In this document: piece by piece, positions 36,992 to 46,274 of the stretch
Position numbering within the stretch: the first letter of the stretch is position 1
How the letters are laid out: each line of letters starts with the position of its first letter
Assembly (NCBI RefSeq): GCF_000429785.1
Contig: NZ_AUCN01000009.1
Span: forward strand, 620,001-684,000
DNA from: Chitinibacter tainanensis DSM 15459
GTDB taxonomy: Bacteria > Pseudomonadota > Gammaproteobacteria > Burkholderiales > Chitinibacteraceae
Length of the DNA stretch: 64,000 bases
Direction of reading: 5' to 3'
Notes under the pieces: model-generated
What the model was told of the DNA's origin: nothing
The model's input: only the letters and a program-made list of their open reading frames with translations
Databases searched by the model: none
Made by a program: the position numbers and the translations under genes

Positions 36992-38035
36992 TTAACCCGC
37001 GCGCAAATTACCAGCTTGGCGAGTTTCTTCGATCCAGCGGCGTACGCGCTGTACATCACCGATCCGAGTTTGCTTGCCGGCTGAATCCATCAACACCATT
37101 ACCACCGGCATATTATTGATTTTGGCTTGCATCACAATGCAGCGGCCCGCTTCATTGATAAAGCCAGTTTTTGATACGCCGATTTCCCAATCCGGGTCTT
37201 TCACCAGCGGGTTGGTATTGCGATACGCCATGCTGTGGCCGGTTAAGTTCGACACAAAGGTGTATTCGCTGGAAGTCGAAAACTGATGGATTTCTGGGTA
37301 GCGCATGGCTGCTTTCACCATCAGTGCCAGATCGCGTGAAGTAGCAACATTGCGTGGCGTGAGCCCGGTGGGATCGTAAAACTGGCTACGCGTCATGCCC
37401 AATTGCTGGGCTTTCTCATTCATCTTGCGCACGAAAGCTTCACGACCGCCCGGATAAGCATGGCTCAAGGAAGACGCGGCGCGGTTTTCAGAAGACATCA
37501 GCGCCAAAAGCAGCATTTCACCGCGGGTGAGGGTGGTGCCCACCGCTAAGCGTGAGCCGGTGTTTTTCAGCGTATCGACATCGTCTTGGGTAATGCTGAT
37601 CAGTTCATTCAGGGGTAGGCGTGCATCCAGCACCACCATGGCCGTCATCAGTTTGGTGATCGAAGCAATCGGCACCACCTGATCGGCGTTGCGCTCGTAC
37701 ATCACTTCGCCGGTTTGTTGGTTTACCACCACCGCCGCCTGCGATTGAACGCCAGGGCTGTACAGATTGACCGGATTGGCATTCACGCGGGTGACTTGCA
37801 CATCGCGGCGGGCGCGGGCGATGGCCTCGCGTTTTACATCGGAACGATTACTGCGCTTCGCCGATTTAGTAGTGGCTTTTTTGCTACTAGCAGTTTTCTT
37901 TTTGCTGGCGCTGGAAGTGGCCTTTTTGCTGCTAGCAGTTGTTTTTTCAACAGATTTACTCGCCGCGAAGGCAGGAGTGGCAGCCAGAATGGCGCTGGAA
38001 ACGATGACGCACAGGGCTCGGAGTAGGGTAGGCAT
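36992..38035 (-). CDS. pbpG: D-alanyl-D-alanine endopeptidase, PBP7-like
   Basis: Periplasmic low-molecular-weight penicillin-binding protein that cleaves peptidoglycan cross-links. 347 residues: signal peptide (1-24, TPAFA), then a Lys/Ser/Thr/Ala-rich linker (about 25-70) and a peptidase S11 domain. The domain has SITKLM (SxxK), SENRAASSL (SxN) and KTGFINEAG (KTG). ATG 38035 is used; an upstream TTG would add nine residues. The basic low-complexity linker is unusual for PBP7 and might bind cell wall or DNA. Confidence 0.9.
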   Translation of the reverse strand: MPTLLRALCVIVSSAILAATPAFAASKSVEKTTASSKKATSSASKKKTASSKKATTKSAKRSNRSDVKREAIARARRDVQVTRVNANPVNLYSPGVQSQAAVVVNQQTGEVMYERNADQVVPIASITKLMTAMVVLDARLPLNELISITQDDVDTLKNTGSRLAVGTTLTRGEMLLLALMSSENRAASSLSHAYPGGREAFVRKMNEKAQQLGMTRSQFYDPTGLTPRNVATSRDLALMVKAAMRYPEIHQFSTSSEYTFVSNLTGHSMAYRNTNPLVKDPDWEIGVSKTGFINEAGRCIVMQAKINNMPVVMVLMDSAGKQTRIGDVQRVRRWIEETRQAGNLRAG

Positions 38036-38261
38036 GGAAATGGGCCCTCGGGGGTAAAGCAAGTGTTGCTATGTTAGTTGACGCTGATTTTAACGAAAGC
38101 AGCGTAAAAAGTCATTGCTAATCAAATAGTAGTGCCTTTTTTCTAAACTATGACATTAAAATTCTTGAGGCTTGCGCGCCACGTTAGCCAATTTGGGTGT
38201 TGCACTGCAAAATGGCTATGGTCACAATGTCAGCGATTACCCTAATCTTTCGGAGCAAATT

Positions 38262-39980
38262 GTGTTGAATCAAGAGGCGCTGCAAGCTTTTTTTGAGCAA
38301 GTTACCGAAGTAAACCGTCAGTGGACTGAGCAATGGGGTAAGTTTTTTCCGGTTGCCGAGCCTAACCAGCCGATGAACGTGATGCACGAAGTGTTGCATA
38401 AAATGCAACACTCGCAGCCGGAGTGGCTACAAAGCCAAAGTCAATTTTATCAGCAGCAAATGGATTTATGGCTGGGGCTGATTGGTGCTAAGCCTGCTGG
38501 CAAAGTGGTTGAAATGGATAAAACCGACCGCCGCTTTACCGCGCCAGAATGGGATAGCCCGATTTTTGACTACATTCGCCAAAACTATTTGCTGACCGCG
38601 CGCTGGCTGCTCGATCAGGTCAATTCGCCGCAATTTGACGAAGCCACGCGGGAAAAAATGTCTTTTTTCACCCGCCAATATATCGATGCGATTAGCCCGA
38701 GCAATTTTGCCTTTACTAATCCCGAAGTCATGAAGTTGGCGCTGGATACCAAGGGTGAAAGTTTGCAAGAGGGCATGAAGCAATTGATGGCCGATATGCA
38801 AAAAGGCGCCATCACCATGACCGACGAGGCGCAATTTGAAGTGGGTAAAAATCTGGCGGTTACCCCAGGTGAAGTGATTTTTGAAAATGACTTATTCCAG
38901 CTGATTCAATACAGCCCAAGTACCCCCCAGGTGTATAGCCGTCCAGTGCTAGTTGTTCCGCCGTGTGTAAACAAATACTACATTATGGATTTGCAGCCAG
39001 CGAATTCGATGATGGGCTACATCGTGAGCCAGGGCTTTACGACTTTCTTGGTTTCCTGGAAATCGATCGAAGCCGATCAGGGTCACCTGCAATGGGATGA
39101 TTACATCGACAGCGGCGTTATCAAAGCGACCGAAGTCGTGCGTGAAATTAGCAAAGCCGAGAAAATCAATGTGCTGTCATTCTGCATTGGCGGCGAATTG
39201 GTTTCGACGGCGATTCCGGTGATGAAAGCGCGTGGTTTGGATTGGTTTGAATCGATTACCCTGATGACCGTCATGCTGGATCACACCGACCCGGGCGAGA
39301 TTAAACATTTCATCGACTGGAATTTGGTTCGCCAGCGTGAAAGCCAGGCGAGTGGTGTGGTGGATGGCAAAGAATTAGCCCGCACTTTCTCGGCTCTGCG
39401 TGCCAATGATCTGATCTGGAATTATGTGGTGAATAACTACCTGAAAGGGAAAACGCCACCACCATTTGATCTGTTGTACTGGAATAGCGATTCGGCCAAT
39501 CTGGCTTTGCCGATGCATACCTTCTTCCTGCGCAATATGTATCTGGAAAACAACCTGATCAAGCCCAATTCATTTAGCCTGTGCGGTGTGCCAATCGATT
39601 TGAGTACGATTAATGTACCCACGTATATTTTTGCTGCCCGCGAAGACCATATCGTGCCTTGGAAATCGGCTTTTGCCACCACCAAGCTATTCAAAGGCCC
39701 CTTGCGCTTTGTGTTAGGGGCTTCGGGGCATATTGCCGGGGCGATTAATCCGGTTTCAACGAATAAGCGCAATTATTGGGTGAACGATAATGTGGCGCTC
39801 AGCGCTAATGACTGGTTTAACAGCGCTGAATCACGTCCGGGCAGCTGGTGGCAAGATTGGACGCAATGGCTGGTGCCGCACTCCGGTGCGCAGCAAGCCG
39901 CACCCAAGAAAGCCGGTAATACCAAATACAAGGCCATCGAGGCTGCGCCGGGGCGTTATGTTAAAGCGCGCTTGGCCTAA
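38262..39980 (+). CDS. phaC: Class I poly(3-hydroxyalkanoate) synthase
   Basis: Polymerises 3-hydroxyacyl-CoA into PHA granules. 572 residues from the GTG at 38262, which has GGAG 6 nt upstream. An in-frame TTG at 38172 would give 602 residues but has no usable site. Catalytic residues: Cys308 in LSFCIGGELV, an aspartate in AAREDHIVPW, and histidine in GASGHIAGAINP. The lipase-like box, normally GxCxGG, reads SFCIGG here. YWNSDSANLALPMHTFFLRNMYLENNL is typical class I. A terminator separates it from phaA. Confidence 0.93.
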   Translation: MLNQEALQAFFEQVTEVNRQWTEQWGKFFPVAEPNQPMNVMHEVLHKMQHSQPEWLQSQSQFYQQQMDLWLGLIGAKPAGKVVEMDKTDRRFTAPEWDSPIFDYIRQNYLLTARWLLDQVNSPQFDEATREKMSFFTRQYIDAISPSNFAFTNPEVMKLALDTKGESLQEGMKQLMADMQKGAITMTDEAQFEVGKNLAVTPGEVIFENDLFQLIQYSPSTPQVYSRPVLVVPPCVNKYYIMDLQPANSMMGYIVSQGFTTFLVSWKSIEADQGHLQWDDYIDSGVIKATEVVREISKAEKINVLSFCIGGELVSTAIPVMKARGLDWFESITLMTVMLDHTDPGEIKHFIDWNLVRQRESQASGVVDGKELARTFSALRANDLIWNYVVNNYLKGKTPPPFDLLYWNSDSANLALPMHTFFLRNMYLENNLIKPNSFSLCGVPIDLSTINVPTYIFAAREDHIVPWKSAFATTKLFKGPLRFVLGASGHIAGAINPVSTNKRNYWVNDNVALSANDWFNSAESRPGSWWQDWTQWLVPHSGAQQAAPKKAGNTKYKAIEAAPGRYVKARLA

Positions 39981-39990
39981 TTGAAATTCA

Positions 39991-40018
39991 AGGCAAGACG
40001 TGGTGTCTTGCCTTTTTT
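39991..40018 (+). terminator. Intrinsic terminator between phaC and phaA
   Basis: AGGCAAGAC / GTCTTGCCT with a short loop, followed by TTTTTT. It suggests that phaA has its own promoter or depends on read-through. Confidence 0.85.
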
Positions 40019-40073
40019 GCAACTCAATGCTTACGGCATAATTTAGATCCAAACAAAGATGAAGGAAGATACC

Positions 40074-41252
40074 ATGACCGAAGTTGTTATCGTTGCGGCC
40101 GCTCGGACAGCGCTGGGCAATTTTGCCGGCTCTTTGGCCAAAGTGTCAGCGCCAGAATTGGGCGCGACTGTTATCCGTGCCTTGCTGGAAAAAACTGGCG
40201 TGACAGGTGAGCAGGTGTCAGAAGTTATTCTGGGTAATGTGCTGACCGCCGGTCTGGGCCAAAATCCGGCCCGCCAAGCTGTGCGCAAAGCTGGCTTGCC
40301 AGATGCGGTACCAGGCTTGACCATCAATCAGGTTTGCGGCTCGGGGCTGAAAGCCGTGGCGCTGGGTGTGCAAGCGATTTTGGCGGGCGATGCCGAGATC
40401 GTGATTGCTGGCGGCCAAGAAAATATGTCGGCCAGCCCGCATCTGCTCAATGGCAGCCGCGATGGTTTCCGCATGGGCAACGCCAGCCTCGTCGATAGCA
40501 TGGTGTACGATGGCCTGACTGACGTGTATCAGGGCTATCACATGGGCGTCACCGCGGAAAATATCGCCAAAAAATATGGCATCAGCCGTGAAGAGCAAGA
40601 TGCGCTGGCCTTGGCCTCGCAGCAAAAAGCTGCGGCTGCGCAAGCTGCCGGCAAATTTGCCGCGGAAATCGTGCCCGTAGTCATCCCGCAAAAGAAAGGC
40701 GACCCGGTCGTATTTGCGAGCGATGAATTTGTAAAACCTGGCACCACGGCTGAATCGCTGGCCAAATTGCGCGCCGCCTTTGATAAAGAAGGCACGGTAA
40801 CGGCCGGTAATGCCTCGGGCATTAATGATGGTGCCGCTGCCGTCTTGCTGATGAGCCGTGCTAAAGCGGCTGAGCTGAATCTGCCCGTGCTGGCCAGCAT
40901 TAAAGCGGCCGCTAGCACCGGTCTGGACCCAAGCATTATGGGCATGGGCCCCGTATCGGCCACGCAAAAAGCCTTGGCTAAAGCCGGCTGGAGCATCGCT
41001 GATCTGGATCTGATCGAAGCCAACGAAGCCTTTGCTGCACAAGCACTGGGCGTGGCACGCGAACTGCAATGGGATCTGGACAAAGTGAATGTCAACGGTG
41101 GCGCGATCGCACTGGGCCATCCGATTGGCGCCTCAGGCTGCCGCGTGTTGGTCACTCTGGTGCATGAAATGGTACGGCGTGATGCCAAAAAAGGCCTGGC
41201 CACCCTGTGTATCGGTGGGGGTATGGGCGTAGCAATGTGTCTGGAGCGCTAA
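40074..41252 (+). CDS. phaA: Acetyl-CoA acetyltransferase (beta-ketothiolase)
   Basis: Condenses two acetyl-CoA into acetoacetyl-CoA, first step of PHB synthesis. 392 residues, the usual length. Catalytic Cys88 is in [10 protein letters not shown], His348 in [10 protein letters not shown] and Cys378 in TLCIGGGMG, the same numbers as in the model enzymes. ATG 40074 is chosen since AAGGAAG lies 7 nt upstream. Downstream of phaC. No phaB reductase gene lies within the window. Confidence 0.94.
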   Translation: MTEVVIVAAARTALGNFAGSLAKVSAPELGATVIRALLEKTGVTGEQVSEVILGNVLTAGLGQNPARQAVRKAGLPDAVPGLTINQVCGSGLKAVALGVQAILAGDAEIVIAGGQENMSASPHLLNGSRDGFRMGNASLVDSMVYDGLTDVYQGYHMGVTAENIAKKYGISREEQDALALASQQKAAAAQAAGKFAAEIVPVVIPQKKGDPVVFASDEFVKPGTTAESLAKLRAAFDKEGTVTAGNASGINDGAAAVLLMSRAKAAELNLPVLASIKAAASTGLDPSIMGMGPVSATQKALAKAGWSIADLDLIEANEAFAAQALGVARELQWDLDKVNVNGGAIALGHPIGASGCRVLVTLVHEMVRRDAKKGLATLCIGGGMGVAMCLER

Positions 41253-41258
41253 TAGCGA

Positions 41259-41280
41259 TAGATACCCAGCTGGGTATCTA
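41259..41280. repeat. Perfect 22-bp palindrome at the phaA gene end
   Basis: The core ATACCC-AGCT-GGGTAT (41262-41277) is the best copy of the dispersed gene-end palindrome; symmetry extends three bases further on each side (TAG / CTA). It begins 7 nt after the phaA stop codon and precedes an ordinary terminator, so it is not the terminator itself. Confidence 0.8.
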
Positions 41281-41290
41281 AGCTGGCCAC

Positions 41291-41325
41291 AAATAAAAAA
41301 CCCGCGTTTAGCGGGTTTTTTATTT
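41291..41325. terminator. Bidirectional intrinsic terminator
   Basis: A 15-bp perfect stem, AAATAAAAAACCCGC / GCGGGTTTTTTATTT, lies between convergent phaA and mscL. Confidence 0.92.
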
Positions 41326-41355
41326 GTATGGCCGCGGTTAATGGCTCGCTACGGC

Positions 41356-41787
41356 TTATTTGTTTTTCAGCGCATCCCGAATCTCGCGCAGCAGCACGAT
41401 GTCTTCAGGCGTTACTTCTGGCGCCGGTGGCGCTGGTGGAGTTTCGCGGCGCAGTTTATTCATGGCTTTCACTACCAGGAAAATTGCAAACGCCACAATT
41501 ACAAAGCTGATCAGGCTATTGATAAACAGACCAAAATTAAGCGTCACCGCGCCAGCATCTTGCGCGGCTTTCAATGTTTCGTATGGGCCAGCCACTTTGC
41601 TGCCGTTCACCAAAGTCACAAACATATTGCTGAAATCGACTTTGCCAACCAGATAACCAATTGGCGGCATGATAATGTCTTTTACCAGCGAATCAACGAT
41701 CTTGCCAAAGGCTGCGCCGATTACCACGCCGACTGCCAGATCAATTACATTGCCACGCATGGCAAATTCACGAAACTCTTTAAACAT
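41356..41787 (-). CDS. mscL: Large-conductance mechanosensitive channel
   Basis: Opens under membrane tension to release solutes on osmotic downshock. 143 residues: [30 protein letters not shown] (helix and first membrane segment), a periplasmic loop, a second membrane segment near 77-98 ([25 protein letters not shown]), and a C-terminal bundle with a Pro-rich linker. ATG 41787 is preferred to a TTG 12 nt upstream. Confidence 0.96.
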   Translation of the reverse strand: MFKEFREFAMRGNVIDLAVGVVIGAAFGKIVDSLVKDIIMPPIGYLVGKVDFSNMFVTLVNGSKVAGPYETLKAAQDAGAVTLNFGLFINSLISFVIVAFAIFLVVKAMNKLRRETPPAPPAPEVTPEDIVLLREIRDALKNK

Positions 41788-41832
41788 GGCTTTTCTCAAT
41801 TCAGTAAGTTGAAAGGGTGGCGTGATTTTTGG

Positions 41833-42882
41833 TTAATCGCGGGCTGTCGTCAAGTAAACGGTGATTTCTTCCCGATCGTGATAAAGCTGCTTGGCGCGCC
41901 AGTGACATTGCATGCCGGCCTGTTCCAGCTTGGCTTCAATCAGGGCCAAGCATTTACTTACTTCGAGATAGCGTTTTTTCATTGGCAGCTTCAAGTTGAA
42001 AATGGTGCGCCGGGCCATGCCGCTGGCTAACCATTTGGCAATGAGCTCGGCCACGCGAATAGGCTGCTCCACCATATCGCACACCAGCCATTCCACCGGA
42101 TTTTTCGGGCGGAATTTAAAACCATCATCGCGAATGTGCTTGACCTGATGATGGCGCTCCATACTGCCTTTCATCGGGCCATTATCCACGGCAAATACTT
42201 TCAGGCCGCGCATTACCAGCTGATAGGTCCAGCCCCCGGGGGCCGCACCCAAATCGACACCGGTCATGCCTTCGCGGAATTTGCGTTCGGGCTCATCCAC
42301 CAGCATCAAAATCGCTTCGTGCAATTTCAGCGTTGAGCGGCTTGGGGCATCTACCGGCATGCGCAGGCGCGGAATACCGCACAACCAATCCATCTCTTTA
42401 GCCGGGCGGCTGGCGATAAAGACTTCGTTTTGTTGCGGGAAGAATAAATGTAGACGTTGCTCGCCCAGATTGTCGATCCAGCCATGCTCGCTGGTGGCTT
42501 TGAGCACATAATCGCCAAATTTGCGGCAGAAGCTGGAGAGCGATTTACCTTCGTTGGTATCAGGGTATTCCAGCCAGATATCGCAGAACTCTTGTTGCAG
42601 TTCATTGAGCGCCGCCACGATGGGGGTTAGCCGATCGCGGCTGCCAAGCTCGAGCCGCGCGTGCACCAGCACGCTCTGGCGGGCAAAAATCAGCTTGGCC
42701 TGGATGAGGCTATTGAGCGCCCGAGGATTGGCTTTCTTGGGGGTAAAAAGTACCCAGCCGGCCCCTTTTTCAATCTGCCCGTCGCAGCTGGCCACATCCT
42801 GTAGCTCTTCAGCGCAATCGGGTTCAAAACCCGCGCGGCAATACGCCAAGAGGGCAAAGGGTTGGGCGGCAATAGCAGTCAT
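41833..42882 (-). CDS. rlmM: 23S rRNA 2'-O-ribose C2498 methyltransferase RlmM
   Basis: Methylates C2498 in the peptidyl transferase loop. 349 residues, slightly shorter than 366 in E. coli. A THUMP-like N-terminal region is followed by a Rossmann methyltransferase domain with SAM motif GVDLGAAPGGWTYQL near 215. KLPMKKRY supplies catalytic lysines of the KDKE type. Monocistronic or leading into mscL (45 nt apart, no terminator). Confidence 0.95.
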   Translation of the reverse strand: MTAIAAQPFALLAYCRAGFEPDCAEELQDVASCDGQIEKGAGWVLFTPKKANPRALNSLIQAKLIFARQSVLVHARLELGSRDRLTPIVAALNELQQEFCDIWLEYPDTNEGKSLSSFCRKFGDYVLKATSEHGWIDNLGEQRLHLFFPQQNEVFIASRPAKEMDWLCGIPRLRMPVDAPSRSTLKLHEAILMLVDEPERKFREGMTGVDLGAAPGGWTYQLVMRGLKVFAVDNGPMKGSMERHHQVKHIRDDGFKFRPKNPVEWLVCDMVEQPIRVAELIAKWLASGMARRTIFNLKLPMKKRYLEVSKCLALIEAKLEQAGMQCHWRAKQLYHDREEITVYLTTARD

Positions 42883-42965
42883 GGCGGGCCTGAATCAAAA
42901 AAGCGGTGCGAAAGGCGGCAAGGATACCCAAGAATTCCTAGCCTGACCATGCCCGATGGGCGGGA

Positions 42966-44501
42966 TTATTTATGGCCATGGGTCGGAATGCGCATTTCAA
43001 AGCGCGTTCCTAGGCCTAAATCCGAAAAGACTTTGATCGTGCCGCCCAAGGTTTGGGTCACCAGGTTAAAGACGATATTAAGGCCCAGGCCGCTACCGCC
43101 GTTGGCGCGTTTAGTGGTGAAGAAGGGGTCGAATACTTTATCAATGATATTGGCGGCGATCCCTTGGCCGTTATCGCTGAAATTCAGCACGGTTTCGCCG
43201 GCTTCTTCATGCGCGGCAATCGTAATTGTATTTTGCCGGCCGGTTTCGTTATTCGGGCCAAAAGCATGCAGCAGCGCATTTTGCAGCAAATTGGTCAAAA
43301 TCTGCGAGAACGCGCCGGGGTAGCTATCGATTTTGATTTCATCGGGGCAATCAATCACAATTTGCACTGCCGCATGTTTAGTCAGTGGGCGCAGACTTAG
43401 CAAAATCTCGTTCAAATAGGCTTTGAGCTCAAAATCGCGTTTAACTTCGGAAGTCTGATCAACCGCCACGCGTTTAAAACTTTGGATTAGGTCGGCGGCG
43501 CGGGTGGCATTGCTCAGAATCAGGCTAGAGGATTGTTCGGCGGTTTCGCCGTAGCTGAGTACGTCTGATTTTTTCACTTGGCCGTCTTCGATCATCTGGC
43601 GAAATTTCACCGATTCATCGCGCAAGACCGAGGCGCTGGTCAGAATCACGCCGACCGGGGTATTGATTTCATGCGCAATGCCGGCCACCAAACTACCCAG
43701 CGACGCCATTTTCTCGGATTGCACCAGGCTTTTTTGTGCCTCTTGCAGTTGCCGCAAGGCCAGCTCAGCTTCTTCCTTGGCTTGGCGCATTTGGGCTTCG
43801 GTGCGCGAGAGATTGGCCACATCATCTTGCAAGCGATGGGCAATACGGTTGTAGCCAATCGATACTTCGTCGATTTCCTGGTAGGGATTACGCGGCAGAT
43901 CGATATTGTTGTAGTTGATATCGCGCTCGGCGATCTGGTTGATCCGATCCCGCAGCAAGGCCAGTGGGCGAATCACAATTTGCTGCAGCGAGCGCGAAAG
44001 GGCTAATACCACCAGCAAATCGAGAATAATAATCTCAATGATTTTTTCTAATACCTGCTCGCGCAGTTGTTGCTGAATTAATTTACGATTGGATTCAAAG
44101 CGCACATGGCCCAGCACTTTCTGGCTTTCGGCGCCGCTGAAATTAAGCGCAAAGCTTGGGCTATTTTTCTCGAGCACGGCATGATCGAGTTTATTGATTT
44201 GCCCATCAGGGCCGCGCTGGCGACCATCGAGAAAAGAGTCGCCGTTATAGACTTCCAGCGTCGTGATGGCTTCGTAGCTCATCTCGGCATCCAGCACCCG
44301 GGCAAGCTGAATATCATCGAAATTCCACAGCACGCCTGGCACTACGGTTTCCATGCGCAGGCGCATGCGTTGTTCGTAGCTTTTTAGCTCTTCTTCCAGG
44401 CGCTGCTCGGTGCGCAAATAGGAAATGGCGCCGGAAATTGAGAGCGCCATCGTCAGGATGACCACAAAAATCAGATTGAGGTGGGTGCGGATTCGGCGCA
44501 T
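42966..44501 (-). CDS. Orphan membrane sensor histidine kinase
   Basis: 511 residues: membrane segments at about 10-30 and 155-175 around a periplasmic sensor, HAMP-like region, coiled coil near 225-270, H-box with the phosphorylated histidine in AGIAHEINTPVG (near 285), and an ATPase domain (NLLQNALLHAFG, FSDNGQGIA, GSGLGLNIV). No response regulator is adjacent; the closest genes are a membrane protein and a hydrolase gene upstream. The signal is unknown. It lies 38 nt behind the neighbouring gene and may be the last gene of that minus-strand unit. Confidence 0.9.
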   Translation of the reverse strand: MRRIRTHLNLIFVVILTMALSISGAISYLRTEQRLEEELKSYEQRMRLRMETVVPGVLWNFDDIQLARVLDAEMSYEAITTLEVYNGDSFLDGRQRGPDGQINKLDHAVLEKNSPSFALNFSGAESQKVLGHVRFESNRKLIQQQLREQVLEKIIEIIILDLLVVLALSRSLQQIVIRPLALLRDRINQIAERDINYNNIDLPRNPYQEIDEVSIGYNRIAHRLQDDVANLSRTEAQMRQAKEEAELALRQLQEAQKSLVQSEKMASLGSLVAGIAHEINTPVGVILTSASVLRDESVKFRQMIEDGQVKKSDVLSYGETAEQSSSLILSNATRAADLIQSFKRVAVDQTSEVKRDFELKAYLNEILLSLRPLTKHAAVQIVIDCPDEIKIDSYPGAFSQILTNLLQNALLHAFGPNNETGRQNTITIAAHEEAGETVLNFSDNGQGIAANIIDKVFDPFFTTKRANGGSGLGLNIVFNLVTQTLGGTIKVFSDLGLGTRFEMRIPTHGHK

Positions 44502-44539
44502 GACATCGACAAGCGGGAAAATTACTTCAAATCTAGCAG

Positions 44540-45199
44540 TTAATCCCGCTTTTGCAGATATTTTCTGTCATCAAAGGTGCTAATCAGCTGCGGTTGCCAC
44601 ACTACCAAGAGCGTGAGATTCAGCCCAGTGATAAAACCCTCAGGCCAGCCCATTAAAAAGTAATACGGCAGGATTTCTTCGAGGAGGAAACTTGCGGCAT
44701 AACTGCCAGAGGTGGCCAGCACCAAGGTATGGCTGATGCCAAAGGCCCACATGCTCAGCGCCGCGGCGGCAAAGCAATTGATAAAAATGTAGACAAAGTA
44801 ATTGAGCGGTAATTTAAGTTGCGTCCAGTGCAACAAGAGCGCGGTGAGGCTAATGGGAATAAGTGCCTTCAGCGTCCAGATAATGCCAATCCGCTCGAGG
44901 GGTATATGCCCATACAGCCCTTGCAGACTGAAGAGTACGGCCATACCCAGCAGGGCACGCCAAGGGCCGGCAATCAGCATTAGTGCGGCGCTGCCCAAGA
45001 TATGAAAAGCAATGCCGGACTGGATTTCGGCTTTTAGCTGCCAACTGAGCAAAATCAGCACGCAGGCCGCGAGCCAGCCGGTGAGCTGGCCTTGCGGGAT
45101 GGCGCGCCAGGCTTCGCGCCGCAGCGCCACCACACAGCCCCACGCTAAGCAAAACCAGCCCAGAGTGAGCCACGAATCCGCATAGAGTGGGGTTTCCAT
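44540..45199 (-). CDS. Predicted integral membrane protein, CbiM/COG3235-like
   Basis: 219 residues with about six or seven membrane helices. The segment GIAFHILGSAALMLIAGPWRALLGM recalls the core of CbiM-type energy-coupling-factor permeases, and databases often label such proteins that way. The N-terminal metal-binding MHI motif of true CbiM is absent, so metal transport is doubtful. It starts 3 nt after the hydrolase gene. Function unknown. Confidence 0.65.
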   Translation of the reverse strand: METPLYADSWLTLGWFCLAWGCVVALRREAWRAIPQGQLTGWLAACVLILLSWQLKAEIQSGIAFHILGSAALMLIAGPWRALLGMAVLFSLQGLYGHIPLERIGIIWTLKALIPISLTALLLHWTQLKLPLNYFVYIFINCFAAAALSMWAFGISHTLVLATSGSYAASFLLEEILPYYFLMGWPEGFITGLNLTLLVVWQPQLISTFDDRKYLQKRD

Positions 45200-45202
45200 C
45201 GC

Positions 45203-45850
45203 TTAAAAACGCCAGTTTTTATCAACCAGCTCGGCCAATTGGGTGAGCCGGCCATGAAAGAAATGTCCGACGCCAGGTACGACCAGCACGGGCAATTGCT
45301 GTGGCCGCGCCCAATCCAGCACCGCGGCCAAGCTGATGACTTCGTCTTCTTCGCCGTGAATGACCAAAGTGCCTTTGGGTACGGTTGGGAATTCATAGCG
45401 GCTCACGGCGGGGCCGATCAGAATCATGCCTTCGACTTCATGCTCGGCCAGCAGTTGGCGTAAGCGCGATTGCACCAGGGTGCCAAATGAGAAGCCGGCC
45501 AGCGTGAGGCGTGTGACGCCAGGGTTTTCGGCGCGGGCGTGTGCCAGCACTGCGGCCATGTCGTCGGGCTCATGCTCGCCCCGGCTGTGCGTGCCGGCCG
45601 AGTGACCAACGCCGCGCAGATTCGGGCAATACACCACATAACCCAAGCGCGCCAAAGTCTTGGCCAGCGTATGCACCACTTTATTATTAAAAGTGCCGCC
45701 TTCCAGCGGGTTGGGGTGGGCTACCAAGGCGATGCCCACGGTGCTGGACCACGCGGATTCGAGCTTCAGGCATTCCAGTGTGCCGACCGGGCCGGCAATT
45801 TGGATTAGTTCAAATGTGGCGGCCTTGCGGGGTATACTGCTCTGGGTCAT
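45203..45850 (-). CDS. Alpha/beta hydrolase (COG2945 type)
   Basis: 215 residues with the alpha/beta hydrolase fold: HPNPLEGGTFNNKVV (oxyanion region), YCPNLRGVGHSAG, nucleophile serine in LAGFSFGTLVQ, aspartate/glutamate in HGEEDEVI and histidine in VPGVGHFFHG. Family members are small serine hydrolases without known substrates. It has no signal peptide. It follows the ferredoxin gene by 42 nt. A specific substrate cannot be named. Confidence 0.85.
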   Translation of the reverse strand: MTQSSIPRKAATFELIQIAGPVGTLECLKLESAWSSTVGIALVAHPNPLEGGTFNNKVVHTLAKTLARLGYVVYCPNLRGVGHSAGTHSRGEHEPDDMAAVLAHARAENPGVTRLTLAGFSFGTLVQSRLRQLLAEHEVEGMILIGPAVSRYEFPTVPKGTLVIHGEEDEVISLAAVLDWARPQQLPVLVVPGVGHFFHGRLTQLAELVDKNWRF

Positions 45851-45892
45851 GAATATAAATGCTTTGCTGTTAATACTGGGTGTGGGTATGGC

Positions 45893-46204
45893 TTAAATCT
45901 TCAGGCGCTCAACCACTTGGCCTTGCACCAGATGCTGCTCGATGATTTCGTCGATGTCGGATTTATCCAGATAGGTGTACCAGGTTTCCTCCGGGTAGAT
46001 CACCATGACCGGGCCTTCTTCGCAGCGATCCAGACAGCCGGCTTTATTGATGCGCACTTTGCCCGCGCCACTCAGGCCCAGACTTTTGACCCGGTCTTTG
46101 GCGTAGGCGGCCAGCTCGCTGGCGCCACAGCTATTACAGCTTTGGCGCTCGCCCGGCTCGCGCTGGTTTTGACAGAAAAACACGTGATGTTGGTAGTAGC
46201 TCAT
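45893..46204 (-). CDS. Thioredoxin-fold [2Fe-2S] ferredoxin-like protein
   Basis: 103 residues. Cysteines in FFCQNQREPGERQSCNSCG and AGCLDRCEEGP give the CxnC...CxxxC arrangement of thioredoxin-like [2Fe-2S] ferredoxins; WYTYLDKSDIDEIIEQHL is typical of the (2Fe-2S) ferredoxin domain group. AAGGAG precedes ATG 46204. Probably cotranscribed with the hydrolase gene. The partner enzyme is unknown. An ATAC-GGGTAT-like element lies immediately after its stop codon. Confidence 0.85.
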   Translation of the reverse strand: MSYYQHHVFFCQNQREPGERQSCNSCGASELAAYAKDRVKSLGLSGAGKVRINKAGCLDRCEEGPVMVIYPEETWYTYLDKSDIDEIIEQHLVQGQVVERLKI

Positions 46205-46274
46205 GCGCAGGCTCCTTGGCGGGGCGGAACAGGGCGACAGCACAAGGCAAGCCGCCCACGGTAATCACTGACAA

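Noticed and set aside
38172-38261. Longer PhaC start at TTG 38172
   Set aside because: GAGG is only about one base away from the TTG, too close to act; GTG 38262 has GGAG at 6 nt. Not excluded by protein length alone.
40218-41120. 300-codon antisense frame over phaA
   Set aside because: Shadow of phaA, which has all catalytic residues; no ribosome binding site or family match.
41341-42030. 229-codon plus-strand frame across mscL and rlmM
   Set aside because: It spans two well-supported minus-strand genes and the gap between them, so it cannot be real.
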